A DNA stretch of 64,000 nt from Candidatus Fredericiella danica. Lineage in GTDB: Bacteria > Chloroflexota > Anaerolineae > Caldilineales > Caldilineaceae. Under the pieces are notes generated by a model. That model was not told the DNA's origin and did not search any database. It saw only the letters and a list, made by a program, of their open reading frames with translations. Positions 1-10,436 of this stretch are shown one piece after another (the first letter of the stretch is position 1; each line of letters opens with the position of its first letter). The stretch covers positions 62,001 to 126,000 of the forward strand of contig JADJPH010000002.1 of NCBI GenBank assembly GCA_016713335.1. The letters run 5' to 3'. The translations under genes were made by a program, and so were the position numbers.

Positions 1-656
1 TCTACGTAGCGCCCGGCGAGTACGCCGGATGCCATGGGCGCCCAGGGAATGAGGCCGAGGCCATGTTTCAGCGCCATGGGCACAAGTTCGTTTTCGATGC
101 GCCGGTCGAGAAGATTGTAGGGTGGCTGATCGGAAACAAAGCGCGGCCATCCATGGCGTTCACTGGCGGCAAGCGCCTCCATCACCTGCCACGCCGGGTG
201 GGTGGTCGTGCCGATGTAGCGGACCTTGCCGTCACGCACGAGGATATCGAGCGCCAGCAGCGTTTCCTCGATCGGAATTTCAGGTGATGGTCTGTGTAAT
301 TGATACAGGTCGATGTAGTCGGTCTGAAGGCGCCGGAGCGAGTCCTCACAAGCTTGCAGAATATGGCGCCGTGAGGCGCCACGGTCATTGGGGCCGGGAC
401 CTACCGGATAGAAGACCTTGGTGGCAAGGACAATTTCGTGCCGGCGTCGCGTCTGTTGGAGCCAACGGCCGATAAACCGCTCGCTGTCGCCGTTGCTGTA
501 GCTATTTGAGGTGTCAACCAGGTTGATGCCCGCAGCATGTGCGCGATCAAGGAGATCCTGTGCATCCGTCTCAGGTACGGGATTGGCGAAGTTATCGGCG
601 CCGAGGCCAATCGACGATACTTTGAGACCACTGCGGCCGAGTTGGTGATATTGCAT
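1..656 (-). CDS. aldo/keto reductase, 3' part outside window
   Basis: NAD(P)H-dependent oxidoreductase of the aldo/keto reductase superfamily (COG0667-like). Read from ATG at 656, 218 codons lie in the window and the frame is still open at base 1, so the C-terminal third is missing. The catalytic tetrad is visible: Asp48 and Tyr53 in VDTSNSYSNGDSE, Lys80 in LATKV, and His121 in YQLHRP. Near the window edge, IPWAPMASGVLAGRY matches the conserved P-(W/Y)-SPL-x-x-G-x-L-x-G-x-(Y/F) stretch. It begins with QYHQLGRSGLKVSSIGLG, the family's normal N-terminus, which fixes the start. It is divergent from the downstream EamA transporter. The substrate cannot be told from sequence. Confidence 0.9.
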   Translation of the reverse strand, partial: MQYHQLGRSGLKVSSIGLGADNFANPVPETDAQDLLDRAHAAGINLVDTSNSYSNGDSERFIGRWLQQTRRRHEIVLATKVFYPVGPGPNDRGASRRHILQACEDSLRRLQTDYIDLYQLHRPSPEIPIEETLLALDILVRDGKVRYIGTTTHPAWQVMEALAASERHGWPRFVSDQPPYNLLDRRIENELVPMALKHGLGLIPWAPMASGVLAGRYV

Positions 657-758
657 CGGGTAGCAAATCGAAGTATGGGTGCTCTGAATGTTAGAATAGC
701 GAAGTTACTTATCAGATTATCTTTACTACGACTGTAATCTATCAGCGCAAACGATTTT

Positions 759-1640
759 ATGCAAGAAGCTACGCCCAGTTCTACAGTCCGGCAAGATGCC
801 GAAAAGGCATCGCTCTTTGCCATTCTTCTGCTGGTCGACAGCATGTTTTTCATCTGGGCCCGTTTGTTGCTGCCGCGCATTTCGCCTTTGGCGTCATCCT
901 TCTTTGTGCTTGCGGTCGCCACCATCGAGGTCGGCGTCTTTGCGCTGGTGCGCCGCCAACTGCACTGGCGACCGGCTCTGAGCCATTTCTGGTTCTTTGC
1001 GAGCATCGGCTTTTTGATTGCAACGAGCACGGCTTTGGGCTACCTGTCGGTGGCGTACATCGATCCAGGAACGGCCTCGATGTTGGGGAAAGCCGGCGTC
1101 ATCTTCAGTCTGCTGCTGAGCGTGGTCTGGCTCCATGAACGACTTGCCAGGCCGCAAGTATTTGGGGCGGCGCTGGCGGTTGTCGGCGTGCTTGTGATCA
1201 GCTTTCATCCCGGCAGCACAACCGAGATCGGCGCCATCATTACGCTGGCGTCGGCGCTGCTCTATGCACTGCATACGGCAATCGTCAAACGCTACGGTGA
1301 GGCGATGCCATTCTTGGACTTCTTTTTTCACCGCCTGTTGTTTACGACTGTCTTTCTATTGATCTTCGCATTGGTCGGACGCCAACTCGTCTGGCCGGAC
1401 GCAATGACCTGGGGGATTTTGATTGTAGTCGGTACCGTCGACGTGGTCATCAGCCGGGCGCTCTACTACAAGACGCTGCGCATGTTTTCTATGGCTGTGC
1501 ACACGATCATCTTGACCTTGAGTCCGGTTGTGTCGATCGTGGTGGCGCTCTTCTTGTTTGGCACGTTCCCCAGTGTACAGGAACTGATTGGCGGCGCAGC
1601 GGTGCTGGCTGGGGTTGTCTTCGTCACGCGGGGTAGGTAA
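759..1640 (+). CDS. EamA/DMT-family transporter
   Basis: Inner-membrane permease of the drug/metabolite transporter superfamily, 293 aa, near the usual length of about 300. Ten hydrophobic segments can be picked out, in two homologous EamA halves. The first half contains AYIDPGTASMLGKAGVIFSLLLS and the second MAVHTIILTLSPVVSIVVALFLFG, both with the small-residue and proline pattern of the repeat. No good Shine-Dalgarno is seen before the ATG at 759. The gene abuts the convergent MFS gene without a gap: stop TAA ends at 1640 and the opposite stop begins at 1641. The substrate is unknown; members export amino acids or metabolites. Confidence 0.85.
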   Translation: MQEATPSSTVRQDAEKASLFAILLLVDSMFFIWARLLLPRISPLASSFFVLAVATIEVGVFALVRRQLHWRPALSHFWFFASIGFLIATSTALGYLSVAYIDPGTASMLGKAGVIFSLLLSVVWLHERLARPQVFGAALAVVGVLVISFHPGSTTEIGAIITLASALLYALHTAIVKRYGEAMPFLDFFFHRLLFTTVFLLIFALVGRQLVWPDAMTWGILIVVGTVDVVISRALYYKTLRMFSMAVHTIILTLSPVVSIVVALFLFGTFPSVQELIGGAAVLAGVVFVTRGR

Positions 1641-2939
1641 TCAGGCCAACCGGGCACGGTCTTCCGCCAGCGATTGGCTGGTGTAGCGCCGGAGGCGTGG
1701 GTAACGCCATGCGATCCAACCGGTAAATAGTACGGTGGCGATACCGCCGCTGACGATCGCAAACGGTACGCCCAAGATCGAGGCCACTACGCCGGCTTCC
1801 AGTTCGCCCAGTTGCGGGCCACCCATGAAAAAGATTTGGTTGATGCCGGTCATGCGGCCGCGCAGGCGGTCGGGGGTCATCACCTGGCGGATGGTCTGGC
1901 GAATGACTGTTGAGACCATGTCGCTTGCACCCGTGAAGGCAAAGAACAGATAGCTCAAGGCAAAGCTGGTGGAGAGACCGAAGAGCGTTGTTGCCAGACC
2001 GTAGATGGCAACGCTGATCAAGAGCACCGCGCCCTGGCGAAACACATCCTTGCGGAGGGACAGAACGAGACCTGCCACCAGCGCACCCGCCGCATCGGCT
2101 GTGGCCAGAATCCCGTAGCCGGCCGCGCCGACGTTGAGGATCTGACCTGCCACCAGCGGCAGCATGGTGCGCGCCGAACTAAAGAAAGTGGCGACGAAGT
2201 CAAGCAGCATCGTACTCCAGATGATGCGTGCATGGCGGACGAAGCGCCAGCCTTCTACGATAGCGGCCCAGTTGAGACCCGTATCCGTGGCCGCAACAGT
2301 TCCGCGGTGGCGTAACTGGGTGAGCGCCACGATGATAAAGAGAAACGAAATGGCGTTCAGTGCATAGATCCAACCGACGCCGAGCGCACCGATGGTTAAG
2401 CCAGCCAGCGCCGGACCGGTGATGGTGGCCGTCTGGAACGCCAGGGAATTGAGACTGATGGCGTTGGTCAAATCCTTTGTGGGCACAAGGTTCGGAATCA
2501 GCGACTGGTAGGCGGGACCGGAGAAGGCTGCAGTTGCGGCTGTCGCCGCGGTGAGTGCGTAAATCGCCCAGACTGTATTGCGCTGAGAAAAGGAGAGCAC
2601 GGCCAGGATCAGTGCAACGACAGCAGCCACGGCGTTGGTCCAGATCAGCATTTTCCGCCGGTTGGTGATGTCGGCGACTGCGCCGCCAACCAATGCAAAC
2701 AGAAGGATTGGGAGGATGCGGGCCAGCCCGATACCGCCCAGCCCGAGCGCTTCCGGGCTTAGCGAGACGCTCCGGCCCAGGAATGTAAAGGTGAGCGTTG
2801 AACCGGCAAGCAACTGGTAAACGTTCCAGTTGATCGCCACCATTTGCATCTGGGTGCCGATAATCGAGACGAAGTTGCCGGACCAGACGAGACGGTAATC
2901 ACGGTGTTGGAGTGCTACAAAGCGGCCCGAGAGTTGCAT
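1641..2939 (-). CDS. MFS transporter, EntS/MFS_3 type
   Basis: Major facilitator protein of 432 aa with twelve predicted membrane helices. The N-terminus (ALQHRDYRLVWSGNFVSIIG) and the motif-A region GGAVADITNRRKMLI are typical of the MFS_3 group that includes the enterobactin exporter EntS and many macrolide or unknown-drug exporters. The C-terminal half carries the related loop DRLRGRMTGINQIFFMGG. It is probably an exporter; the substrate is not inferable. Upstream on the same strand is efp, separated by 97 bp that contain an imperfect hairpin, so cotranscription is doubtful. Confidence 0.85.
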   Translation of the reverse strand: MQLSGRFVALQHRDYRLVWSGNFVSIIGTQMQMVAINWNVYQLLAGSTLTFTFLGRSVSLSPEALGLGGIGLARILPILLFALVGGAVADITNRRKMLIWTNAVAAVVALILAVLSFSQRNTVWAIYALTAATAATAAFSGPAYQSLIPNLVPTKDLTNAISLNSLAFQTATITGPALAGLTIGALGVGWIYALNAISFLFIIVALTQLRHRGTVAATDTGLNWAAIVEGWRFVRHARIIWSTMLLDFVATFFSSARTMLPLVAGQILNVGAAGYGILATADAAGALVAGLVLSLRKDVFRQGAVLLISVAIYGLATTLFGLSTSFALSYLFFAFTGASDMVSTVIRQTIRQVMTPDRLRGRMTGINQIFFMGGPQLGELEAGVVASILGVPFAIVSGGIATVLFTGWIAWRYPRLRRYTSQSLAEDRARLA

Positions 2940-2952
2940 GGATGCAAATCCG

Positions 2953-3004
2953 AATCACTCGATCTCCCAAGTTCATAAGAACGCGGCTGAGAGATCGAGC
3001 GATT
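2953..3004. terminator. imperfect inverted repeat between efp and MFS gene
   Basis: Arms at 2953-2966 and 2991-3004 are complementary over 14 bp with one mismatch and a 24-nt loop. They lie in the 97-bp gap between two minus-strand genes. No long T-tract follows, so it may be a weak or factor-assisted terminator or an mRNA processing hairpin. Confidence 0.4.
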
Positions 3005-3036
3005 GGGAGAGTCTGGCGGAATTGGATTTGAAAGGG

Positions 3037-3597
3037 TCAGGCGCGCTCGACGTATTCGCCACTGCGAGTGTCGATCTTGATGGTGTCGCCTTCTTTGATA
3101 AAAGCTGGCACCTTCACGACGCTGCCGGTCTCCAGCGTGGCGTTCTTGAGCACGTTGCCTGCAGTATCGCCGCGGACGGCCGCATCAGCCTGTGTAACCT
3201 TCAGGGCGACAAAGGTCGAGACTTCGACGTCCAGCACCTTGCCATGGTCGTCGGTGAGCAGTGTCACGACGTCATTTTCCTTGATCCAGCGTGTCTGCTC
3301 TTCGATAAATTCCTGGGGCAGTTCGATCTGGTCGAAGGTTTCAGTGTCCATGAAGTGGCAGCTCGTGCCGTCGTTGTAGAGATAGGTGGCCGTGCGGGTC
3401 TCGGTCTGGACGACGTCGATGGGGTCACCGGCGCGCACGCGATCTTCGATCACCTTGCCGTTCTCAAAGTTTTTGAGCTTCATGCGCACCATGGCGCGCC
3501 AGTTGCCGGGGGCGATGTGTTCGTATTCGACGACGCGGTAAAGCCCGCCATTGTAGCGAATCAACATCCCGCGGCGCAGGTCTGAAGTAGTTGCCAT
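3037..3597 (-). CDS. efp: translation elongation factor P
   Basis: EF-P relieves ribosome stalling at polyproline stretches by binding between the P and E sites. The protein is 186 aa, the normal length, with all three beta-barrel domains: an N-terminal KOW-like domain (about 1-62), OB domain II (about 66-125) and OB domain III ending in TIKIDTRSGEYVERA. The tip loop that carries the modified Lys34 of E. coli or Arg32 of Pseudomonas reads EHIAPGNWRAMV, so the tip residue is Asn32. Neither lysyl nor rhamnosyl modification at that position is possible by the known routes. Asn-tip EF-Ps occur in several phyla, so this is notable but not a defect. Confidence 0.97.
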   Translation of the reverse strand: MATTSDLRRGMLIRYNGGLYRVVEYEHIAPGNWRAMVRMKLKNFENGKVIEDRVRAGDPIDVVQTETRTATYLYNDGTSCHFMDTETFDQIELPQEFIEEQTRWIKENDVVTLLTDDHGKVLDVEVSTFVALKVTQADAAVRGDTAGNVLKNATLETGSVVKVPAFIKEGDTIKIDTRSGEYVERA

Positions 3598-3734
3598 AAT
3601 TTCTGCTCGTTTCCGTCAATGCCTGAATCGGCTTGCCTGTATGCGACAGGTAACGATACACGATGGGGAGGGAGGGAAGCAAATTTTACGAGGGGTGTAG
3701 GCGGAGAAGAGGCGGAAATGACAATGCTTCGATT

Positions 3735-3763
3735 TTGACCGCAGCGGGACCTCTGCCTAAAAT
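3735..3763 (+). promoter_or_regulatory. sigma-70-type promoter
   Basis: TTGACC (3735-3740), a 17-nt spacer and TAAAAT (3758-3763) form a near-consensus promoter 57 bp upstream of the ATG at 3820. It lies in the divergent gap between efp and the small alpha/beta-barrel gene. Confidence 0.65.
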
Positions 3764-3819
3764 CAACTCTATCTACACCCGCTGACCGTGCACCGAGTAG
3801 CCACCAAAGGAGGCGGAGG

Positions 3820-4164
3820 ATGGCCTTAATCATCATGTGTGTTGACGAGCCGTTGCAACTTGCTGAGCAGGCCTGGGATGCGTATGTTGAGCAACGCGAT
3901 GGCTGGTTTGCCGCCATCCTCAAACGTCCTGGCTGCCGCGAGATTCGTGGCTATATGGCGCCGTACTATGGAACGTCGCCGGGGAGCGCGGCGCATATTG
4001 AATTTAGTACGATGGAAGCGGTGCACAGTTTTCTTGAGTCTGATCTCTATCGCAAGATCATCTCGGAGGCGCGCGGCGCCGGCTGCACCAATTTTCGACT
4101 TGAAGTCTGGGATGTACGTCCGGGGTTTGCAGAACCGCTCCGCCCGGAATCCACTGCAGAGTGA
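3820..4164 (+). CDS. small dimeric alpha/beta-barrel-like protein (ABM-like)
   Basis: Uncharacterised 114-aa protein. The pattern of two beta-alpha-beta units, with RPGCREIRGYMAPYYGTSPG followed by a strand (AHIEFSTMEAVHSFLESDLY) and an EVWDV end strand, resembles antibiotic-biosynthesis-monooxygenase or NIPSNAP dimeric alpha-beta barrels. I infer the fold from pattern only. A very strong Shine-Dalgarno (AAAGGAGGCGG) sits just before the ATG and a near-consensus promoter is at 3735-3763, so the gene is probably well expressed. No catalytic residues can be named. A perfect hairpin terminator follows the stop. Confidence 0.6.
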   Translation: MALIIMCVDEPLQLAEQAWDAYVEQRDGWFAAILKRPGCREIRGYMAPYYGTSPGSAAHIEFSTMEAVHSFLESDLYRKIISEARGAGCTNFRLEVWDVRPGFAEPLRPESTAE

Positions 4165-4193
4165 CACGCACACCAGCGGAGGAAGCATACCAA

Positions 4194-4228
4194 TCGCTCC
4201 GGGCGGCACAGTGGGCCACCCGGAGCGA
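4194..4228. terminator. bidirectional hairpin terminator
   Basis: TCGCTCCGGG (4194-4203) and CCCGGAGCGA (4219-4228) are perfect complements with a 15-nt loop. The hairpin lies in the 72-bp gap between convergent genes ending at 4164 and 4237, so it can serve both strands. Confidence 0.7.
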
Positions 4229-4236
4229 CTGTGGGC

Positions 4237-4588
4237 CTAATTCGCCGGTCCGCCGTTGAACTGCTTGCGGATGGTTTCGACGCTGTCTTCGAGGGCCACG
4301 CGCATTTTCGGTGACTTCGACTCGTTTTTCATCGGCGGTGTCTGCTCTGCGCTGCAAGCGGCTGCGGAAATCACTGAGGGTGGACTGCGTGTCAGATTCC
4401 ACGATCTCCCCGCGTTCGGCGGCGCGTTCGGCGACGGCGCCCGCCTCGTCCATGCCTAGCGCCACCAACCCCACCCCGATCAGCAGGGTCTTGCGTGCCA
4501 ACAAGTAGGCATTGGCGCCCTGGACGATCAGTTCATTTCGAACATCCACCATGCGGTCGTTGAGGCTCTTCGATTCAGATTCGGACAT
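4237..4588 (-). CDS. phasin-like helical protein (frameshift at 4305-4308)
   Basis: Small alpha-helical protein of about 116 aa. It has a hydrophobic centre (LLARKTLLIGVGLVALGMDE) flanked by charged amphipathic helices, as in phasin or PhaI-like granule- or membrane-associated proteins. The literal frame from ATG 4588 leaves the homologous path after VEVTEN. Removing one A from the run at 4305-4308 joins it to RVALEDSVETIRKQFNGGPAN and a stop at 4237-4239, just before the terminator, so an indel is likely. The start has a good GGAGG and lies 17 bp after the corrected end of the upstream cation ATPase, suggesting one operon. The granule role is inference; no PHA synthase is in the window. Confidence 0.55.
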
Positions 4589-4604
4589 TGGCGTTCCTCC
4601 GGTT

Positions 4605-7488
4605 CACTCCTGATACGCAAACTTTGCACTGACGACGCGCCTTGCCGTGATCCGCGGGTGCATACGCCGCTGAAAGAACTTCACAATCTCCGCGTCCATA
4701 GTACGAGACTGGCGGCGCCAATGCAAACGGCCCAATCAACTGCATCCAGCGGCACAGTGCCAAACGGGCGCTGTAAGAACGGCATGTAGACGACTGCGAT
4801 CTGCAAGAGAGCACCAAGCGCAACGGCGCCCCACAACCATTTATTCGTGAAGAGATGATGAAATACGCTGGCCTCGCTCGAGCGCGCATTGAATGCATTG
4901 AACAACTGCGCAAACACAAGGGTCGTGAAAGCGAGGGTCTGTGCATAGTGCACCGAACCGGCACGGCCAGCGATCAGTCCACCGGGCAACCCCCAGTCGA
5001 TCACTGCCAGCGTTGCGATCGCCATGACCAGGCCGATCCCGAAGATATCAAGCCACATCGGACGATCAATGACGCGTTTCCTGGGATCGCGGGCTTTGCG
5101 CATGACGTCGGGGTCCGCCGGTTCGAGCCCTAAGGCCAGTGCTGGGCCGGAGTCCGTGACCAGGTTGATCCAAAGGATCTGGGTTGCCAGGAGCGGTGCG
5201 ATCAGACCCGTGTCTTCTTCGGCGACCAGGTTGATCACGCCCGCCAGAATGACGCCAAAAAACATGACCATCACTTCGCCGACATTTGAGGAGAGCAGAT
5301 AGCGCAGAAACTTCTGAATGTTGGCAAAGATGGAGCGCCCCTCCTCCACCGCGGCCACAATTGACGCGAAATTATCGTCGGTCAGGATCATGTCGGCGGC
5401 GCCCTTGGAGACGTCAGTTCCGGTGATGCCCATGGCAACGCCGATGTCTGCGGCCTTCAGGGCCGGTGCGTCGTTCACCCCGTCGCCCGTCATGGCCGCG
5501 ATTTCGCCATCTGCCTTTAGCGCGCGCACGATGCGCAACTTATGTTCGGGCGCCACGCGGGCAAACACCGAACTCTTCTTTACAACGCTGCGCAGTGTTT
5601 CGTCGTCGATGCGCTGTAATTCCATCCCAGTCACCGCCGTGTTGTTGGCATCGGCAATGCCGAGTTCGGCGGCAATTGCGGCGGCCGTGGTCGGATGGTC
5701 GCCGGTGATCATGATCGTGCGGATGCCGGCGCGCTTCGCCACATCCACTGCGGCTGCGGCCTCGGGACGCGGTGGGTCAATCATGCCCACAACGCCGACA
5801 AAGACCATTTCTTGTTCCTGCTCCTCGCTGTAGTCACCCTGGTCACTGTTGCTGTGCAGATAGCGATAGGCCACGCCGATCGTGCGCAACGCAGTCTTGG
5901 CCATGGCGTCGATGCCAGCCTGAATTTCGGTGACGCGCTCCGCGGTTAGCGGCACTTCATCATCGCCGACGCGCTCATGCGTACAGCGCGCCAGAAGCAC
6001 ATCCGGGGCACCTTTCGAAGCAACGGCGACCTCGGTCTGGCGCTGGACGTCCGTGAAGACCGCGCTCATCATTTTTCGTTCGGATGAGAAGGGGACCTCG
6101 CCAATGCGTGTGAAGCGCTCGGCAAGCATATCTTCGCTGATCCCGAGCTTTTGCGCGGCCACGAGGAGCGCGCCTTCCGTCGGATCACCCTGGATCGTCC
6201 ACTGATCATCCTTATGGATCAAGTCGGCGTTGTTGGCCAGCGCGCCGACCGCCAGGAGGACACGGACCTGCTGGAGCGCATTGGGGTCTGTCACCGCAGC
6301 TCCGTCGCGTTGAACCTCGCCGGTCGGGTCGTAGCCAATGCCGGTGAGATCAAAGCGCCCGGCCGGCAATTCCACGCTGCGCACGGTCATCTCGTTCTTC
6401 GTGAGCGTGCCGGTCTTGTCGGTATTGATGACGGTTGTAGAGCCGAGCGTTTCCACCGCACTCAGCTTGCGCACAATCACGTTGCGCGTGGCCATGCGCT
6501 GCATGCCGAGCGAAAGTACGATGGTCGTAATGGCGGTGAGCCCCTCCGGGACCGCAGCGACCGCAAGGGAGACACCCAGGAGCAGGATATCTACGAATTG
6601 GGTGATGGAGGTCTGACCGCGGTTGACGAAAAGCAGCGTGGCGCTCATGGCGACCGCAATCACCACGACGATCACGCCTAATGTCTTGCCGACGAAGTCG
6701 AGTTCGTGCTGCAGCGGGGTTTCCTCGTCCTCCGTCTCCTGCAACGTGCCTGCGATCCGGCCGATTTCAGTGGCGGCGCCGGAGGTTGTGACCACTGCAC
6801 GGCCGCGGCCTGCGGTGACTGCGGTGCTGCTGAACACCATGTTCTGTTGATCGCCAACGCCAGCTTCGGCTGGAATGCGGGCCACGTCTTTGGAGACGGG
6901 CGTGCTCTCGCCCGTGAGTGCCGATTCGGCCACGCGCAGCGCGATCGATTCAATGACGCGGGCGTCCGCCGGGAGCGTGTCGCCCTCTTCAATCAGGAGG
7001 ACGTCGCCTGGTACAACGTCGGCCGCGGGGATCGTCTGCGACTCGCCGTCGCGGAGGACGCGTGCCGTTGGCGCGGACATGGCCTGCAGGGCTGAAACCG
7101 CTTCTTCGGCGCGGCGTTCCTGATAGTAGCCAAGGACGGCGTTCAGAAGGACGATGGCCGTGATTGTAAGCGCTTCGAACGGGATCGGCTCCTCGTGTTC
7201 AATAATCCAGGCGACCAGGGAGATGACAATGGCCACCAGCAGCAGCACCGTCAACGGATTCTGAAACTGCGCCAGAAATTTGCGCCATGCTGGGACTGGG
7301 GGCGTTTCCGGTAGTTCATTTTTGCCGTAGCGCTCAACCCGCGTCCGTGCGTCGGCGGAAGTCAGGCCAGTTTTGGGGTCGACCATGAGGGTTGAAAGCA
7401 CTGCATCGATTGGCAGTTGATAGGGCGGGGCGTCAAGCCAGTCGCCGGCTGACGTCGAGGTCTGTTTCGAGTCAAGGGCTGGTGCCAT
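4605..7488 (-). CDS. P2A-type cation (Ca2+) transporting ATPase
   Basis: P-type ATPase of about 935-960 aa. Order: N-terminal cation_ATPase_N (DAVLSTLMVDPKTGLTSADA), M1-M2, actuator with TGES (residues 191-194), M4 with VAAVPEGLTAI, phosphorylation loop INTDKTGTLTKNE (Asp357), nucleotide-binding KGAP motif, hinge GDGVNDAPALKAADIGVAMG, and six C-terminal helices. The PEGL in M4 and overall order fit Ca2+ or Mn2+ pumps of the PMR1/YloB type. I start it at ATG 7488; an upstream in-frame ATG at 7590 would add a non-homologous tail. The literal stop is at 4681, after LVLWTRRL. One added base there joins it to AEIVKFFQRR and a stop at 4605, so the last helix is probably frameshifted. Confidence 0.93.
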
Positions 7489-7638
7489 GCTGGGACTCTT
7501 TTTCTTGGTCTGGAGCACGCGAACTTGCCGAGTGCAGAATCTATGGCGATGAAATGCTTGGGTCGGCGTTGCAGCGCTACTATACAGCATCCCACCCTGT
7601 GGTGCAATGGCGCGGGATGGCAGGGATGCGCTAGAATC

Positions 7639-9322
7639 ATGTCCATGAGCACAAAAATAATCTACTCTATGATCCGGGTCGGGAAGACCTACCCGCCCAA
7701 CAAACAGGTCTTGCGTGATATCAGTCTCTCCTACTTCTATGGTGCAAAGATTGGTGTGCTGGGTCTGAATGGTTCTGGCAAGAGCACGCTACTGCGCATC
7801 ATGGCGGGCGTCGAGAAGGATTTCAATGGGGAGACCATGCTCTCGCCGGGTTACACGGTCGGATATCTGGAACAGGAGCCGGAACTGGATAACTCCAGAA
7901 CCGTGCGCCAGATCGTGGAAGAGGGTGTTCAAGAGATCGTCGATGTGCTCCGTGAGTTCGACGAGATTAACGACAAATTTGCCGAGCCGATGGACGCCGA
8001 TGCGATGGAAGCGTTGATGAACCGGCAGGTAGAGGTGCAGGATCGACTCGATGCGCTCGATGCATGGGATTTGGATAGCCGGCTCGAACTCGCCATGGAT
8101 GCCCTGCGTTGCCCGCCGGGCGACACACCGGTCAGCGTGCTCTCCGGTGGCGAGCGGCGTCGCGTGGCGTTGACGCGCTGTTGCCCAAGGAGCCGGATAT
8201 TCTCCTGCTCGACGAACCCACCAATCATTTGGATGCGGAAAGCGTTGCCTGGCTGGAGACGCACCTCCAGGAATATAAGGGCACCGTGATTGCCGTGACC
8301 CATGATCGTTACTTCCTTGACAATGTTGCGGAATGGATTCTCGAACTGACCGGGGGTATGGCATCCCCTGGCGCGGCAATTACTCATCCTGGCTGGAGCA
8401 GAAGCAGCAGCGGCTGGCGCAAGAGGAGAAACAAGAGGCGCTGCGCCAGAAGACGCTGCAACGTGAACTTGACTGGCTGCACATGTCGCCGAAAGCGCGC
8501 CAGACGAAGCGCAAGTCACGCATCAACGCTTACAACGAGCTGGTGAGCCAGGAGAAGGAACGCGCCAACGAAGATCGTGAGATCTATATTCCACCGGGTC
8601 CTCGGTTGGGCGATCTTGTGATCCGGGCAGAAGGGATCAGCAAGGCTTATGGGGACAACTTGTTGTATGAAAACCTTTCTGTGGATGTTCCGCCCGGTGC
8701 AATTGTCGGGATCATTGGTCCCAACGGTGCAGGCAAGACTACGCTCTTCCGGATGATTGTCGGGCAGGAGGAGCCGGACGCAGGGGCGCTCACGGTTGGC
8801 AGTACGGTGCAACTGGCCTATGTGGATCAATCGCGGGCTGCGTTGGATCCGAACAAATCGGTGTGGGAGGAAATCACCGGGGGGGCTGAGCAGATGGCGC
8901 TGGGGGAGCGCACCGTCAATTCCCGTGCCTATGTGTCGCGCTTCAACTTTGGCGGGACGGATCAGCAGAAGAAGGTTGGCGCGCTGTCGGGTGGCGAACG
9001 GAATCGCGTGCATCTGGCGAAGATGCTCAAATCGGGGGGCAACGTGATTCTGCTGGACGAGCCGAGCAACGATCTGGATGTGAACACGCTGCGTGCGCTT
9101 GAAGATGCGCTCGAAGGATTTTCTGGCTGCGTGCTGGTCATCTCCCATGATCGCTGGTTCCTGGATCGGATCGCCACCCATATCCTGGCCTTTGAGGGCG
9201 ACAGCCAGGTGATGTTCTATCCGGGCAATTACAGTGAGTATGAAGAGGATCGCCGCCGGCGTCTTGGCCCCGCAGCAGATCGGCCGCACCGGATTACCTA
9301 CCGCAAGTTGCGCCGGCAATAG
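7639..9322 (+). CDS. ettA: energy-dependent translational throttle EttA (ABC-F), two frameshifts
   Basis: ABC-F ATPase that binds the ribosomal E site and gates the first elongation step according to ATP/ADP. Two nucleotide-binding domains are present: Walker A GLNGSGKST and GPNGAGKTT, signatures LSGGERRRVAL and LSGGERNRVHL, and Walker B LLLDEPTNHLD and ILLDEPSNDLD. Between them lies the EttA-type linker (GNYSSWLEQKQQRL, then a basic helical pair). Corrected length is 561 aa against 555 in E. coli. The frame breaks twice: at about 8178 (a C missing before TGTTGCCC, restoring LTRLLPKEPD) and at about 8350 (a base missing, restoring ELDRGYGIPWRG). Start ATG 7639 is chosen because the protein then begins like EttA. 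Confidence 0.93.
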
Positions 9323-9348
9323 GTGCTTGGAGCACTGAAGGCAACCTG

Positions 9349-10436
9349 ATGGGACTCGTACTTCAGATTGTCATTCTGGTCGCATCGGTGGCGCTGCTTG
9401 CGTCCATCGTGCTTTCGGTGTTGCGCACACTGGTGCTGCCGCGCAGCGCGCGCGATCCGATTACTGCCTTTTTGTTCCAGTCGTTGCGGCAATTGTTTTC
9501 GCTACGATTGCACTTTGCGAAAACGTACGCCCAGAGCGATGGCGTCATGGCCTATTATGCGCCCGTGGCAATGCTGTTGTTGGTGCCGGTCTGGTTGGCG
9601 CTGACGCTGCTTGCGTTTGCGGGTCTCTTCTGGGCGACCGGGGTTGAGAGCCCTTACGAAGCGTTTGCATTAAGCGGTTCCTCGCTCTTCACGTTGGGCT
9701 TTAAGGTGGATGACACCTGGCTACATATGGCCTTGGCCTTTATGGAAGCGGGGATGGGCATGATGATCGTGGCGCTGCTCATCGGCTATCTCCCAACGAT
9801 GTACAGTGCGTTTTCGACGCGCGAGGCGGCAGTCAATCAGTTGGATGTGCGTTCTGGCACGCCGCCGTCGGTGGCGGAGGCGATTCTGCGCGCGCACGGC
9901 ATCGGAAAACTGGACAGCCTTACTTCCTTCTGGCGCGAGTGGGAAGTGCTGTTCACGCAGATTGCTGAGTCACACACCACCTTGCCGGCCCTGGTCTTCT
10001 TTCGTTCGCCAAACCGTGATCGATCGTGGGTGACGGCGTCTGGCAATGTGTTGGATATGGCGGCTTTATCCGATCCACCGCGGACGTCCGCCCCGATCCG
10101 CAGGCAGACCGGCATCCGCGCTGGGTATCTGCGCTGCGCCATCGCCGACTACTTTGACGTCCTCTATGCGCCTGATCCAGTTCCCATCCACACCCATCAG
10201 CATCGACCGCACCGAATTTGACGCGGTCTACGACGAATTGCGCAATGAAGGCGTTCCGCCGAAAGCGGATTCGACCAAGCCTGGCGCGACTTCGCCGGTT
10301 GGCGTGTCAACTACGATGAGGTGTTAACTGCGCTGTGTGCGCTGACCATGGCCCCCTACGCACCCTGGTCATCGGATCGTTCGCAGCGCACGCAGGTGCG
10401 TTCCTTCATGCACCTCTCCAAGCGGCGAACCCTTAG
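9349..10436 (+). CDS. multipass membrane protein, ion-channel-like, frameshifted C-terminus
   Basis: Uncharacterised integral membrane protein. A first helix (LVLQIVILVASVALLASIVL) is followed by a basic stretch, then helices around 70-98, 105-118 and 126-148. The segment SGSSLFTLGFKVDD resembles the pore-loop region of K+-channel-like proteins, but no canonical TVGYG filter is present. A soluble domain of about 200 aa follows. The literal frame stops at 10221. Similarity-like coding continues through a shift at about 10185 (PISIDRTEFDAVYDELR) and another at about 10265 (FDQAWRDFAGWRVNYDEVL, then LTMAPYAPWSSDRS). A further one-base shift would end it at 10434-10436; otherwise the last frame runs to 10542, over the convergent neighbour. 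Confidence 0.6.

Noticed and set aside
5095..5140. T-loop-like GGTTCGAGCCC suggesting a tRNA
   Set aside because: It lies inside the conserved coding sequence of the cation ATPase, and no acceptor or anticodon stem could be formed around it.
7489..7590. N-terminal extension of the cation ATPase to ATG 7590
   Set aside because: The extra residues are not family-like, and ATG 7488 directly precedes the normal N-terminal region.
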